Shown piece after piece: positions 33,631 through 45,100 of a DNA stretch of 64,000 nucleotides; positions within the stretch are counted from its first letter, which is position 1; the number at the start of each line of letters is the position of its first letter. The position numbers and the translations under genes are program-made. The notes under the pieces were generated by a model. The model did no database searches, was not told the DNA's origin, and was given only the letters and a program-made list of their open reading frames with translations. The stretch comes from Gnetum montanum (lineage: Eukaryota; Streptophyta; Gnetopsida; Gnetales; Gnetaceae), in contig MNCI01017900.1 in the NCBI GenBank assembly GCA_015680685.1, positions 757,099-821,098 on the forward strand. Reading direction: 5' to 3'.

Positions 33631-35986
33631 ATGGAATCTTCCCAAGTCAACCCAGTAACACTACCAATTGCTTCAAACCCTGTGACTGCTACGGAATCTA
33701 TAACCGTTATTGAACACATAAATCCTCAAGGCCCTACACGCCAATCCCTCAGGCTACAAGGCAAAGGCCCTATTCACACAACTCTTACACCCGAACAATA
33801 TAATTTTATCTGTGTTAAGATCCAAGCCAACCTACCCATTGATCGTATAGAGAGGGAAGCTAAGCGAGAATATGAATTCATCCATAAAGGAGGACGTGAG
33901 TTTATCCCTTCAGCTTTTGACATAATCCCACTATCTGAAAACCATCATAAACTCATATCCCAACTTCTTATGACTAGAAGTCAAGCCTTACAACTACCTC
34001 CCATAGAGCCTCAAGATGAAGAAGATGACTTTGCAGCCCAATCTGAACATGGAGAATCATACCATACTGTTAGCCCCCATGCCCATACAAACCTATTATC
34101 CCATCCTTTCCTAGAAGAAACTATGTTTCCTTCTTCATCCACAAACATTCAAGCACCTGTTTCCCATTCCATCCCTATCTTCTCTGTGCTCAATAACATT
34201 CACTCTGATGCATCCACTTCCATCATTCCTCCAGCAGTGCAGTCCCAACAACTCCCCAAAACCAACACAGGGTCAATCCTCCAACCTCAAGTAATTGGAA
34301 TACTATCAATCATCCCAGCTTCCACATCCACCCATTACATATCCCAAATGCAAATTCATAGGGCACCATTGATTACTCCTACCCAACATATTCAAGGTGT
34401 TACCTCACAACCTATGGCTGGGCAATGGGTTCCACCAGTAGTCTCAGTCCCAAATACCATCCCACACAACAAATGTTAGCCCAAAAACCTGCTTTTCCAC
34501 AAACAATGCAACAATTAAACCATTATCATCCACAATCAACTCAATCCATTGGTTTTCCTACTGCCCAAGAATGGGCAGACACACAAAAAATGATGCACTC
34601 GTTAGCAGAAGAATTAAAACGCCTTAAAACTTTCAACAATGAGGAAGTCAAGGTACTAGATTTCTATCAAGATGATCCAATTAACCCCTCAGTTCCACCC
34701 TTACCTTGCCAAAAGGAGTCTCATTACCTCAACTGACCAAGTACAATGGAGAAGGGGACCCAAATGCCCACCTAGTGATATTTAGAATCGAAAGCCTTTT
34801 ACTTCAAGCATTGCCCCATGTAATCTTGTGAGTGTTTGCAATGTCCTTAATTGGAAAAGCCTAAGACTAGTACCGATCTTTACCTCGAAGCTCCATATCT
34901 TCTTTAGAGAGTTTGTTGCATCAATTTGTCACCCGTTTCAAGTACAATTTGAAACCTGAAGCCACATTAGACAACTTGATTCAAGTTAAACAAGCGCCTT
35001 TAGAGCCAGCACAAAAATTTATCCAAAGGTGGAGTGCAACCTTAAACAAACTTCACGAACCTATCCCCGAAACATATTTACTCACTATCCTCAAATCAAC
35101 GGTGAATGACTTTATTAAGTCAAAAATTTACTACTTGAAAGCCCACACATTGAGCCAAGCATTCGTACAACTCAAAGACATAGAAGAAGCGGCACAAACA
35201 AGTAATGACCTAGCCTACTCAGCCTTTAGGAGCCAACACATGAGGAAAGATAAATCCAAAACAACAGTAGCAGCAGTGGCTGAGGGAAAACAACTCGCTA
35301 TCCCAAACAACTATGAAAGAACAGCACCCACTCATACACTTGAAAGTTCCTCAAATAGAAACAAGAACACAGGTCATGCACGTACCTTCGAAAGGAAAGA
35401 CCCTACTCAATACACACCATTGCCCATGAAGCCTTAACAACTGCTTGATCAACTTCTAAAGGCTGGGCTAATTCAACACAAACAAATGTCTCCTGCGGCC
35501 TCGCAAAGACATGATCGCTTTTGTGAATTGACCAAAAATCCAGCTTTAGCAACATCCAACTAACCTCCCATCCCAAAAGGGTTTAGGTTGGATAGGTTTT
35601 GTGAATATCATCAACGGTGTGGTCATGGGACTGATTACTGCTTTGCATTGAAACAAGACATACAATGCATGATAGATGGAGGTGAAGTGGTATTCGATGA
35701 GACAAACCCAGTAAGGTCCCAAAACCAATCCATGGGGGTCTACAAAGATCCTCTCAATACCAAAACCAATGATGCCCCATATGTGATTAATACTATCCAT
35801 ATGGAAAATAGACAAGACGTTCCGCGAAGACCTTTTGTGATTCGGAGGCCTTCACAAAACACACCTACCCTAACATCTCCTCAAAACCCTTTTACCACAC
35901 GCATGTCCCCCACACCATCAAAACCATTCATCATCCGCATACCTCCTTCGGTTCCCACCACAACAAACATACCGTCTGAAAACTGA
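33631..35986 (+). pseudogene. Element D gag polyprotein, a few breaks
   Basis: The first ATG is at 33631 (MESSQVNPVTLPIASNP). A 283-codon frame runs to 34479; the product continues in a second frame (34425-34736), after a stop and another frame change at 34913-35437, and at 35588-35986. Parts: a proline/serine/threonine-rich N-terminus; capsid starting near 34735 (PKYNGEGDPNAHLVIFRIES) with HQFVTRFKYNLKP and FIQRWSATLNKLHEPI; and a Tat-type zinc-binding motif CEYHQRCGHGTDYC followed by FALKQDIQCMIDGGEV (about 35603-35690). It would form particles and package RNA. At least three disruptions make it non-functional as it stands. Confidence 0.8.
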
Positions 35987-35998
35987 CCCATTCCCTTT

Positions 35999-36631
35999 GT
36001 GGTCCAGGTGCCAAAACACCCTGGCACACAACCCACCACTTTTCGACGACCTTTACGAGAACGTCTTGCCTATAGGCTAATAAGAGAGCTCTTGGAAAAA
36101 GAAAAAAGAGAGAGCATGGAGAGAGAAAACCATGGACACGAATTAGGACTACCAAAGTTTGCACTGCTAAGCACTGTTCCCATGAGTTCGTCCGTTAATG
36201 AGCCTAGTACAAGTCACCAAAACCAAGATGAAGTCACAAGTCATATCCCGAACCCAACATTCTTAGCTACTAACGTAAAAACCCCTCCACGAGAAATATG
36301 AATGTTAGGTCAAATGGACCAAATCTCTATGTATAAGAATGTCCCAAATGGTAAAGACCTAGCTAATGCATTGACCCAAGTCACACAAGCCTTAAAAAAA
36401 AAGAATACTTCTTTAAGTTTATATGACCTAGTGATAACTTCACCAGTACATTGAGAGGCTCTCGTACGGATGCTAACTTTAATTCCTGTTAGTGAGGATC
36501 TTCCTGCAGATGAACCATCCATTTATGCAGTATTATCCCCACAACTTTAGGAATCGAAGACCACATCCTTAGAATTCCATGTTAAGGACATTAAGCTAGA
36601 TGAGAAAACAAGGGAAATCACCACAACCCCT
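35999..36631 (+). pseudogene. Element D gag-protease linker
   Basis: The open stretch 35999-36301 encodes a polar, charged segment (RRPLRERLAYRLIRELLEKE), followed by stops and a short conserved-looking stretch to the protease. Such a linker occurs between Gag and protease in Tat/Ogre elements. It has no domain of its own that I recognise. Confidence 0.45.
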
Positions 36632-37306
36632 ATGTTCATAACAATACAGGTTGATCATTTCAAAATACGTAGGGTGCATGTCGATGACGGTGTAGCAACA
36701 AATGTAATACCTTTTTCCATCATTGAAAAACTGGGACTCATTGAACAAATACAACCTACAACAACCTCTTTCTTGAGATCCTTTAGTGGTTCCCGTGTGG
36801 GAGTGAAAGGCATGGTTACCTTAGATTTCATAGCCGGAGACCAATTCCCTACGTCAGCTGAATTCATAGTGATTGATGAAATGCCAGGGTTTAATCTGAT
36901 TTTAGGATGTCCATGGCTAGCTCAACTTAAAGCCGTATCCTCACCAATCCATCAGGAGATACATCTACCTTACGAGGGAGGTGAGATCATCATACATGGG
37001 GATACAACAACATCAATCATTTCCTCACACCTTGAGGTAGGTCAAGGTTCAGAAATTGAGTTCATTAAGCCTAAACAAGAAACCATGGACATACATCAAA
37101 ACATGAACCCAACATTGATTCACAACCCAACTAGCACTGAAGAAACACAAGAAGACATAGACATAGGAGCCATTCCTGCTGATGTTTCTTTGTCAGAACT
37201 ACCCTTTGACATCACCGATGAAGGGGAAGGTGAATATAAGATCATACCCATACACCCAGCACCACACATTAAGTTACAAAAGATCAAGAGGCAACTCAAC
37301 AACTAG
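36632..37306 (+). pseudogene. Element D protease domain with altered active site
   Basis: 224 codons from ATG 36632 to TAG 37306, uninterrupted. Retropepsin pattern: MFITIQVDHFKIRRVHVDDG (catalytic region D-D-G where D-T/S-G is usual), VATNVIPFSIIEKLGL, flap region SGSRVGVKGMVTLDF and the ILGCPWLAQLKAV block near the C-terminal wall, then an acidic tail. The frame is the best preserved in the element, but the altered triad makes activity doubtful. It terminates where RT would normally follow; instead a tandem array begins 16 bp later. Confidence 0.7.
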
Positions 37307-37312
37307 AACAAA

Positions 37313-37561
37313 TGATACAAATTGTCTGAAATGACGTTAAACTACGAACTCTCCGAAATGACGTTAAACTATGAACTGTCCGAAATGACGTTAAACTATG
37401 AACTGTCCGAAACTATGTTAAACTACGAACTGTCCGAAATGATGTTAAACTACGAATTGTTAGAAACGAAGTTAAACTACGAACTGTCCGAAATGACGTT
37501 AAACTACGAACTATCCGGAATGACGTTAAACTACGAACTATTTGCAATGACATTAAACTAG
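37313..37561 (+). repeat. 27-bp tandem array (core ATGACGTTAAACTA)
   Basis: Nine units with consensus ATGACGTTAAACTACGAACT plus TGTCCGA. Because 27 is a multiple of three, all units share one open frame (MTLNYELSE); this is a by-product of the period and no evidence of coding. More diverged units with the same core follow at about 37660-37720 and 37940-38000. Confidence 0.9.
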
Positions 37562-38159
37562 CCATGGTCAGAAATGGTCGATTCCATTTAAAACTTCTTG
37601 AAAATGTTACTACCTTTGGCCCACCATGGCATAAAACTGGTAATCCTTTCCTTAACAACAAATGCAACAGTCCATTAAGACGTTAAACTGATGTACCAAG
37701 CCCGAAATGGCTTTAAACTAGAGCCAACAAATTACAGATTTACAAACTCCCGTCATCTTACATTGAATTTTCGCTTACAAGTTACAACTTACGATTTAGA
37801 TTCTTGCATGGTCGTTGCTTTCTTTTCCAAGTATTTACCTTACATCTTGCTTTACACTTTAGAAATTTATGTTACATTTAGTTGCACACATATACTCTAG
37901 AAAATAAAGAAAAATAAAAAAAAACATAAAACTACAAAAATACATGGCCCGAAAAGGCCTTAAACTAGCATATGGCCGGAAACGGCATAAAACTATCACT
38001 TTTTGCATTATTTTTCTTTCATTCATACATTCTAACTCTATGTACGACAGGTGTTGCTTGATGTTGTTTTCTTTCTAGTTGATTTTTGTAGGATCTCGCA
38101 AGGACATGGCATGACCATGCATGAAGCATCACACTTTACACAAGCAAGGTAAGCATTAG

Positions 38160-38885
38160 TGCACTATGACTATAAACTGGCACAGACAGTCCTAGATCAT
38201 GACTTAAAACTGATACCATAGAACAGTCCTGGATCATGACTTAAAACTGATACCACAGAATAGTCCTGGATCATGACTTAAAATTGATACGACAGAACAA
38301 TCCTAGATCATGACTTAAAATTGATACCACAGAACAGTCCTGGATCATGACTTAAAATGATACCACAGATAGTCTTGGATCATGACTTAAAACTGATACC
38401 ACAGAACAGTCTTGGATCATGACTTAAAACTGATACCACAGAAAAGTCCTGGCATCATGACTTAAAACTGATACCATAAAAAAAGTCCTGGATCATGGCT
38501 TAAAACTAATACCATAGAACAGTCCTGGATCATGACTTAAAACTGATATCACAGAATAGTCCTGGATCATGACTTAAAATTAATACCACAGAACAGTCCT
38601 GGATCATGCCTTAAAACTGATACCATAGAACAGTCCTGGATCATGACTTAAAACTGATACCACAGAGTTCTGTCCAGTATGACAATAAACTACTACATCT
38701 GTCCGCCATGACATAAAACTAGCATCCAGAGTCCACTAAGACTATAAACTAGTTTGCCTCTTCATAGTCCACTATGACTATAAATTAGCAATGCACCGTC
38801 TGCTACGACGCTAAATTAGCACTGTCCAAGGGGTTATGACGTGAAACTAATCCACAATAGTCCGCTAAGACTATAAACTAGTGAC
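38160..38885 (+). repeat. 37-bp tandem array (core CATGACTTAAAACTGATACC)
   Basis: Thirteen units of about 37 bp (38190-38665), each opening AGTCCTGGAT. They are flanked by one earlier and about seven later, more diverged units that keep the AGTCC...ATGAC..TAAACTA pattern (38680-38885). The core is related to that of the 27-bp array. Confidence 0.9.
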
Positions 38886-39965
38886 ATCATCAACGACTAA
38901 GAAAAACCTAAAAAGATTTGTTGTTGCAGTTGGTTGTGCCTGTTCCACAAAGACTTGTTGCATGATTCATCTCATGGGGCCTAATGAAACTGATCCTGTT
39001 CATGATTTTGTCTACTTTGAAATTTGCACATGGTGACTCCATCTCCTTGTTTAAAGTGTTTAGCTAACTATTTCATCTATGGTTTTCTTGTCTTTTTGGA
39101 GTTGTGTTTGTAGGATGACACTTCTGAGGCGTTCGTGCATAGATGCACTTCATCATGACGACAAGGTATCACGTTTTTCCTAATGCACGCAACTGGGTTA
39201 ATCAATCCATTCATAAGTACATTCCCAACTCCTAATACATTCCCTATTCCCCATCATGCTCCCTTATCCTATTCAATTACATCCCCCTTGATACATTCCA
39301 CTCATCTCAAAGCTCTTGATACACTGTTGCACACTGTAGCTCTCTAAGCAGTTGTGATGCAAAACACAATACACAGTACATGATGCAAAATGCAAGTGCT
39401 CAAACACGAGCACAGCACAAAAAGCAAGCTCTTTCAAAAAAGAAACAAAAAACAAAAAAAAAATGATCAAAGAGAAAAATGCATTGAAAAGGTCTTCAAG
39501 ACCCCGTTGACATCATAAACAAAAAGACTATTGGCAATTCTCATACAAGCCCCAGGCGAGAAAGCAGTTGTCTTGAAAAAAAAAAGTTACACTCGTGTCT
39601 CAAAGAGACCATGTTGCACATCATTGCATGGCTTTGGTTGTTTACAACGGGCCCCGCAAATACTCTATAAGAGTCCCGTTTTTCCAAAGAATGCACCTCT
39701 TATGTCTCTGTTCCAAGTCTGCTAAAAACCTGGCTGTTGACAAGGACCAATGACATAACTTGTGCATAAGAGAGCATTTCTCTCCCACAAATCTTAGTAG
39801 CAATCATCGCCCTTAACCTCCTAGCTTCCCTGGTTACAACCAATTCCCTTGCATCTTGAACCACATTCCCTCAATCTCATGTACTTTTGAAAATGGTGCG
39901 ATGACACCCAGCCAAGGGCCGACGGTTAATATTTGATGCTTTATTGCTCATGGTGTTTTGCACTT
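38886..39965 (+). other. Element D non-coding 3' region after the arrays
   Basis: About 1.1 kb with no open frame that looks coding and no RT or integrase motif. A-rich at 39415-39480. Confidence 0.6.
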
Positions 39966-40019
39966 CTTTGTTGACGCCTCTCGGGTGGATTCCTCCAGAC
40001 GTCAACAAAGAGGGGCCAA
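39966..40019 (+). other. Hairpin and polypurine tract of element D
   Basis: CTTTGTTGACG at 39966-39976 and its exact complement CGTCAACAAAG at 40000-40010 form an 11-bp perfect stem with a 23-base loop. The right arm runs straight into the purine-rich tract (AAAGAGGGGCCAA, 40007-40019) that primes plus-strand DNA next to the 3' LTR. Confidence 0.75.
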
Positions 40020-41625
40020 TGAAACACCACTAATTTTGGCCTAGTACTTTTAGACAAGAATCAAGCTAAGTCATGCTGCTGCCCAACATGAGTACAACGT
40101 GACCAAACTTGGAGGCCTCCGAAACAGCCCCCAATGGTCGATGATTCAATAGGCAAGGTTCCCCTGGGGCCCACAGGCGAATGCAACAACTTCCAGCATC
40201 CAGAATCAAAAGTTTCAGGTTCAAAATGTTTGGTTTTGGCTAAGTACACTTTGGTTACTTTTTTTAGACGTTGCACAGCATAAGGATCAGCGCCACCAAC
40301 TTTTGGAGCCCCGAAATTGAGTTCAAATAGACCGAAATCAAGCACAAGGACCCCCCCCCCCCCCCCCCCCCCCCCCNNNNNNNNNNNNNNNNNNNNNNNN
40401 CAGCCTCCAGAAAATCAAGATTTGGGCCTCAAATGTGCCATTTTGACTTAGTGACGCTGGGGTTACTTTTTCAGACGTTACACAACGTAAGGATTAGCGT
40501 CACCAACTTTTAGAGCCCCAAAAATGAGCCAAAATGACTTGATTTCAAGGGTGTAAGTCATCCTCAAGGTTCACTATTGATAACTATGGGTCCCACCCTT
40601 CAAAAATTCCAGATTTCAGCCCAAAATTGCAAGTTTTGGAGGTCACACTATAGGTCACACTGCAAGTCACGCTGGATGCTAGACAAGCGAGGCGGTGTTA
40701 ATCCTTCTTGATTTTCTTTTTCAAGAAATCTATAAAATGGCAAAGGGATATGAAAGCCCATGCAAAATTAGGCTAAATATTTAGCAAAAAAGAAAAAGAA
40801 ATATAATTTTTCCAAGCGGGCCAGAGTTGCAGCTAATCTTTTTAAATTTTTTTTTAAATTTTTTTTTCGCTTGAGGGCTTGTGTTTCTAATTTGTATTTT
40901 TTTTATGGGCTTGAATGACCCACAAATTGTAAAATACATTGAACCTGATCAAAGAAAACCCTAGCCAAACCCTAGCCCAACCCTATAAATACCCTATCAA
41001 TTCACACAAATTAGAGGAGGTAAGAGAAGCAAAGCAAAAGCAGCAAGAGAGAAGGGAGTGGAAGAGGCAAAAATTGGAGAGATTGGAAATTCTGAAGGAG
41101 GATAGAACTTGCAATCCTTGGGCGCTTAGCACATCCAATTTTTGGCTTCCAAGTTCTTCTCACGTTCATCCCATTTCATCGTTGCATCATCGTGTCATAT
41201 CTTTCTAGGGCTAGGCGTTTGACTTGCCATTCACACTTGTGCAACTACGCCTTGACCGGTGCACATTTTTTTTAAACAATATAATACAGTTTCATTATTG
41301 CCTCCTATTTACATTGTTTAGTTCTGTTTATGCTTTACAAATATAACTTTGTTTATGCTTCATTCATAATTCTGTACGCTTTATTTACATTTCGTATCAT
41401 TGTTTACATTCCGTTTACATCCTGTTTACGATAACCCTAGCGCTAGCCATAGCTTACGCTCGGGAAATTCCTTGGTTGATTTGCGTGCGAACCATCCAAG
41501 GCACTCTACCTTCATTTACTTTTCCAGCTTGCCCTCAGGTGAAGGTAGGGTCAGCTGTGGCTACCCGATGATCTCTTGGTGTTTGTTTCCTTTCCAGCCT
41601 TACACCGATGATTTAGGTTAGTACA
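40020..41625 (+). repeat. Element D 3' LTR
   Basis: 1606 bp as assembled, pairing with 31853-33444. It contains the gap at 40377-40400, so the length is provisional. TATA box at about 40983-40991. Confidence 0.9.
40351..40400. other. Poly-C run and 24-base sequence gap
   Basis: 26 consecutive C followed by 24 N. The paired LTR has a run of only six C at this point, so the long run and gap are probably a sequencing or assembly fault at a GC-homopolymer. Confidence 0.9.
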
Positions 41626-42130
41626 AGGACAAACTCACATAAGCTCTATTTATGGTAGCTAATTCAATCTTCTGTGCAATATTAAATTTAAACTAAAACC
41701 TAGCTTTATGAACCAATTGAAATTCTATGAGCTTATATGATCATAATTTTTTGGGTTATTCATTCAACTTCAAAAATCCTTTGTTAAAGAGCATTTCATT
41801 AAAATAATTCAAGCCTTCTTGGTATTTATGTAGAAGCTTTACTCAAAAATTTACCTCTCCTTAGGGCTTTATTTTGCTAGGCAAATCTTATTTTATTCTT
41901 ATCCCATGAGTATATGGATCTTTGAAAGTCATAGAAAATCATTCAAAGACATAAATCAAATGATCCAAGTACTTTGTTGTTCCAAGAAAATAGCTATTAT
42001 TGTGAAAACATTTTCAAGCTTAAGTTTTGAAGCTTCATTGATACTACGACCTTTACCTAAAACTTGGCTTTTAATTCTTGGAACTCGAAACCAAAATTTG
42101 GACCTAAAATTTTCTTTTCTTTAATTATAA
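41626..42130. repeat. Hairpin-repeat field, right remainder
   Basis: AGGAC at 41626-41630 closes the element D duplication. To about 41760 the sequence matches copy 1 of the 600-bp duplication (27440-27570), for example ATTAAATTTAAACTAAAACC. Beyond that it is AT-rich without units I can recognise. Confidence 0.6.
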
Positions 42131-45100
42131 TCCTTGAATTATTCTAAAATATAGAGTTCCTTTTAATGTAAATATCAAGCCATAAAAAATGATCAACAGT
42201 TTGTATAACTTCTCTCAAGACTTAAGCTTTGCCTCATTAATGGTTGAAATATGATAACATGTAGGTTATGGATTTTTTTGTAGGGATAATTTGTGGAGCC
42301 ATGAATTAGTGGTGTTAGTATTTGGGATCATGGTACTAGTGAAAGTAGAATCACAGGTAGGGGATTGTACTCCATCTACATGTTGATCTTATGATTTTGA
42401 GCCAACATCTTGAGATCTAAATAATTGTTGAACATATATGCATTTCCACCTTTTCTTACTAGTAGAGTCCTATTAATCTAGATATCCATAACACTAACAA
42501 CTTGTCTTCTAAGTCATAAGAAGGAAAGTCCAAGGAGAATCCATCATTTTCTACCTCCTGTATATCATGAGAGTATTGATTTATGAGTTCATTATTGAGT
42601 AATATCTAGGTAAGATGGGTAGATGTACCATCATGATAGCCCTTCATAAAATTAACACCAACTTGGAATATCTCAAAACATTCCTTTTTATAAGCTCATC
42701 AAAGAGGAAGGGGAGCATATTAATTAAAGTACCCTTCTTGAGAACATGCAAGAAAAAGAAGCATTAACTTTAAATCTTAAAAAGTATACCTATTTAAATA
42801 AAGAGTCACTCCATCAGATTCATTGTAAGGCTCCATTTTAAATGTAGGAGAAACCTAGGAACATGTCTAAAAGATACCTTTAAAACTTTGTACGAGAATA
42901 CGACCTTTACCTTTTCAATATTATAATGATAAGAGGTAAATGCTTCATTGATAGAGGTTCCTCTGGTTGTAACCATTAGGATTTATCATACATAACGTAG
43001 TGTGACTAGGTCATAAGCTTCGAAGATGATATGGAGTGGATTGTGAAGAATACTTATGTATATCATTGCATTCAAGAAATATAAAAGAGAATATAATACA
43101 TATAATATAAATTAAATCCATGTTGCCACTATTGGAGATAGAGAGTATTTATAATTTTATATTTTATAATTTTTATGCATTTTATGAATATAAGAATAAA
43201 ACAAGTATAGATACACATGCATCACAATCTCTCATGGAAATAGGTGTAATGCTTTTGTTGCAATTCCTTATGGGATAGGTACAACATGACTCATGGAAAA
43301 CAATAAATGGCTCTTAGTCACAACCTCAATGGTCCAACATCATGTTGTATAGTTATGAACTTCTTATATAAGGATGAATCATCATAGCTTGATAAAAAAA
43401 GAATTAAATAAATATTTTTAGTTTTTTAATGTTTAAGGCATCAATAGTAGAACAAGGAAAAACTATGAGCTTTATTTACTACAAAAACACTAGATTTCAC
43501 ATCAACCAAATGGTTATGGGCTATGTGAGGAAGATAGCACCTTGACAAAGTCTAGCCACACTTGTGAAAGTAACAACTCAAAACACACATGAGATAAGTA
43601 AGAAAATAGACTTATCGAAGGGAGGAAGATCTCTTCATACAAAATGGATTCGAAAAGCCCAAACAAAATGCTAGGTTATAAATAAGATGTGTGTGAGAGC
43701 TTATCCCAAGTATTTATAATTTTTGTATGTGGACAGAGAAGGTTTGTCAACACCTATAAATGAATGGAGATTTGTCAACACAACCTAAGCCAACCCTAGT
43801 CATACGATAGATAAATAAGATCAAACTAGGTTTAGCAAAGTGTTCATCAACACCTCTACATTGACACAAGGGATGCACTTATGTAGGGTAGTTAGCACAT
43901 TTCTCCCAAATCATACTTTGTATCAACAATTCTAAATAAAAGCTAGACTGCAAGGAATCATGTTGGAAGGACAAAGGGACACTCAAATGAAGCTAGAATC
44001 ATACTAAAGAGCTTGAAATCATGCATTCAACCTTGAAGTATAACATAGGAAATCAAGATGCATCTTAGAAGACCAAGAACCTAAAATGAACATGCTAGAC
44101 TAAAAACACATGACATATGAAACAATTTCTAAATCCAAGACTTACAATAGTCATACAAAATGGCATTAGATATTTCATCATTCCCTCATAATCAAGTAAA
44201 GCTAGTCCTATAACTTTAAAACCTAAGACATAAAAACAAGTACTAGACACATAAGAAGATCAATATAGGGAAATTACAAATATAAAATATAGCCCCTAAT
44301 TGTGATAAAATACAAGACACCTCATAAGAAGTGTAGGGGGATGGTGTTTGAGGATGGAATCCCCTTGATATATCTGCATGAAACAAGAAGAATTTGACAG
44401 TATAGGATATGGACATGTGAAATATTTGCAGCTATGCCTTAGGGTCCTTCACCTTGGCCTTGTAGATGGATCTTTATTATATATCATTTGCACCTTCATC
44501 TTCTTCCACATCATCTACTTACAAATCATCTTCTACTAGCTCCTCTAACACTTATTCAAAAGATCCTATAGGGCATGTGCTCAATCCAAAAGATCAAGAG
44601 TGTAATTGCCTACCTCCACATCTCCCATGTGAGTAAGGTTTCTTAGGTATAGGTGTTGGATCTAATGATTGATGTTATTCCTCTTCTTCCTCTAGGACTA
44701 GTGGTTCTCTTGCAAGACCATAGACCAAGGACTAAGATGTCTCAGTCTTCTTCAAAGGAGGTTTACAAAATCTTAAGTGCAATCACCTAAGCATGATGAG
44801 TTGTAAAATTGCTAAAAATCAATTGAGATCCCCAAGGGATTATACTACCATTACAAAAGATGGACATACGAATAATAATAGGTATAATCCTTTGGAAAAC
44901 AAGTGAAACATAATTACAACTATGAAATCAAGACATGCATGGTAAGTAAAAATAAGGTGGAAATATTTTAAATAACCATCAAAATTACAAAGAACACATA
45001 AAAATTGATGCCTCTTTCCCATGATTAAGTTACATGATACCTGGATTGAACCACATGAACAATACCAGTGGAAAGAACAAGAAGAACAAATACTCATGAA

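Larger units (their letters stand above)
31853..41625 (+). mobile_element. Element D: Tat/Ogre-like gag-protease element without pol
   Basis: 9773 bp, bounded by TG/CA LTRs (about 1.6 kb each) and a perfect AGGAC duplication. Plus-strand order: LTR, primer site (33450-33467), gag (33631-35986), protease (36632-37306), a 2.7-kb non-coding part with two tandem arrays, a hairpin against the polypurine tract, and the LTR. No RT, RNase H or integrase is detectable. Gag and protease resemble the Tat/Ogre lineage, known for hypervariable 3' regions rich in tandem repeats. LTRs differ by about 5% by eye. It contains the window's only sequence gap. Confidence 0.9.

Noticed and set aside
37322-37561. 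79-codon open frame with nine repeats of MTLNYELSE
   Set aside because: The 27-bp repeat period is a multiple of three, so a frame without stops stays open by construction. It starts at TTG and has no context of a gene.
38160-38885. CRISPR-like look: conserved core with changing spacers
   Set aside because: It lies inside a plant LTR retrotransposon. The repeats are direct, drifting units whose spacers are themselves related, and no cas-like genes exist.
44840-45097. 85-codon Cys/Phe-rich minus-strand frame
   Set aside because: Isolated, no homologous pattern, in AT-rich DNA; no supporting start context or neighbours.
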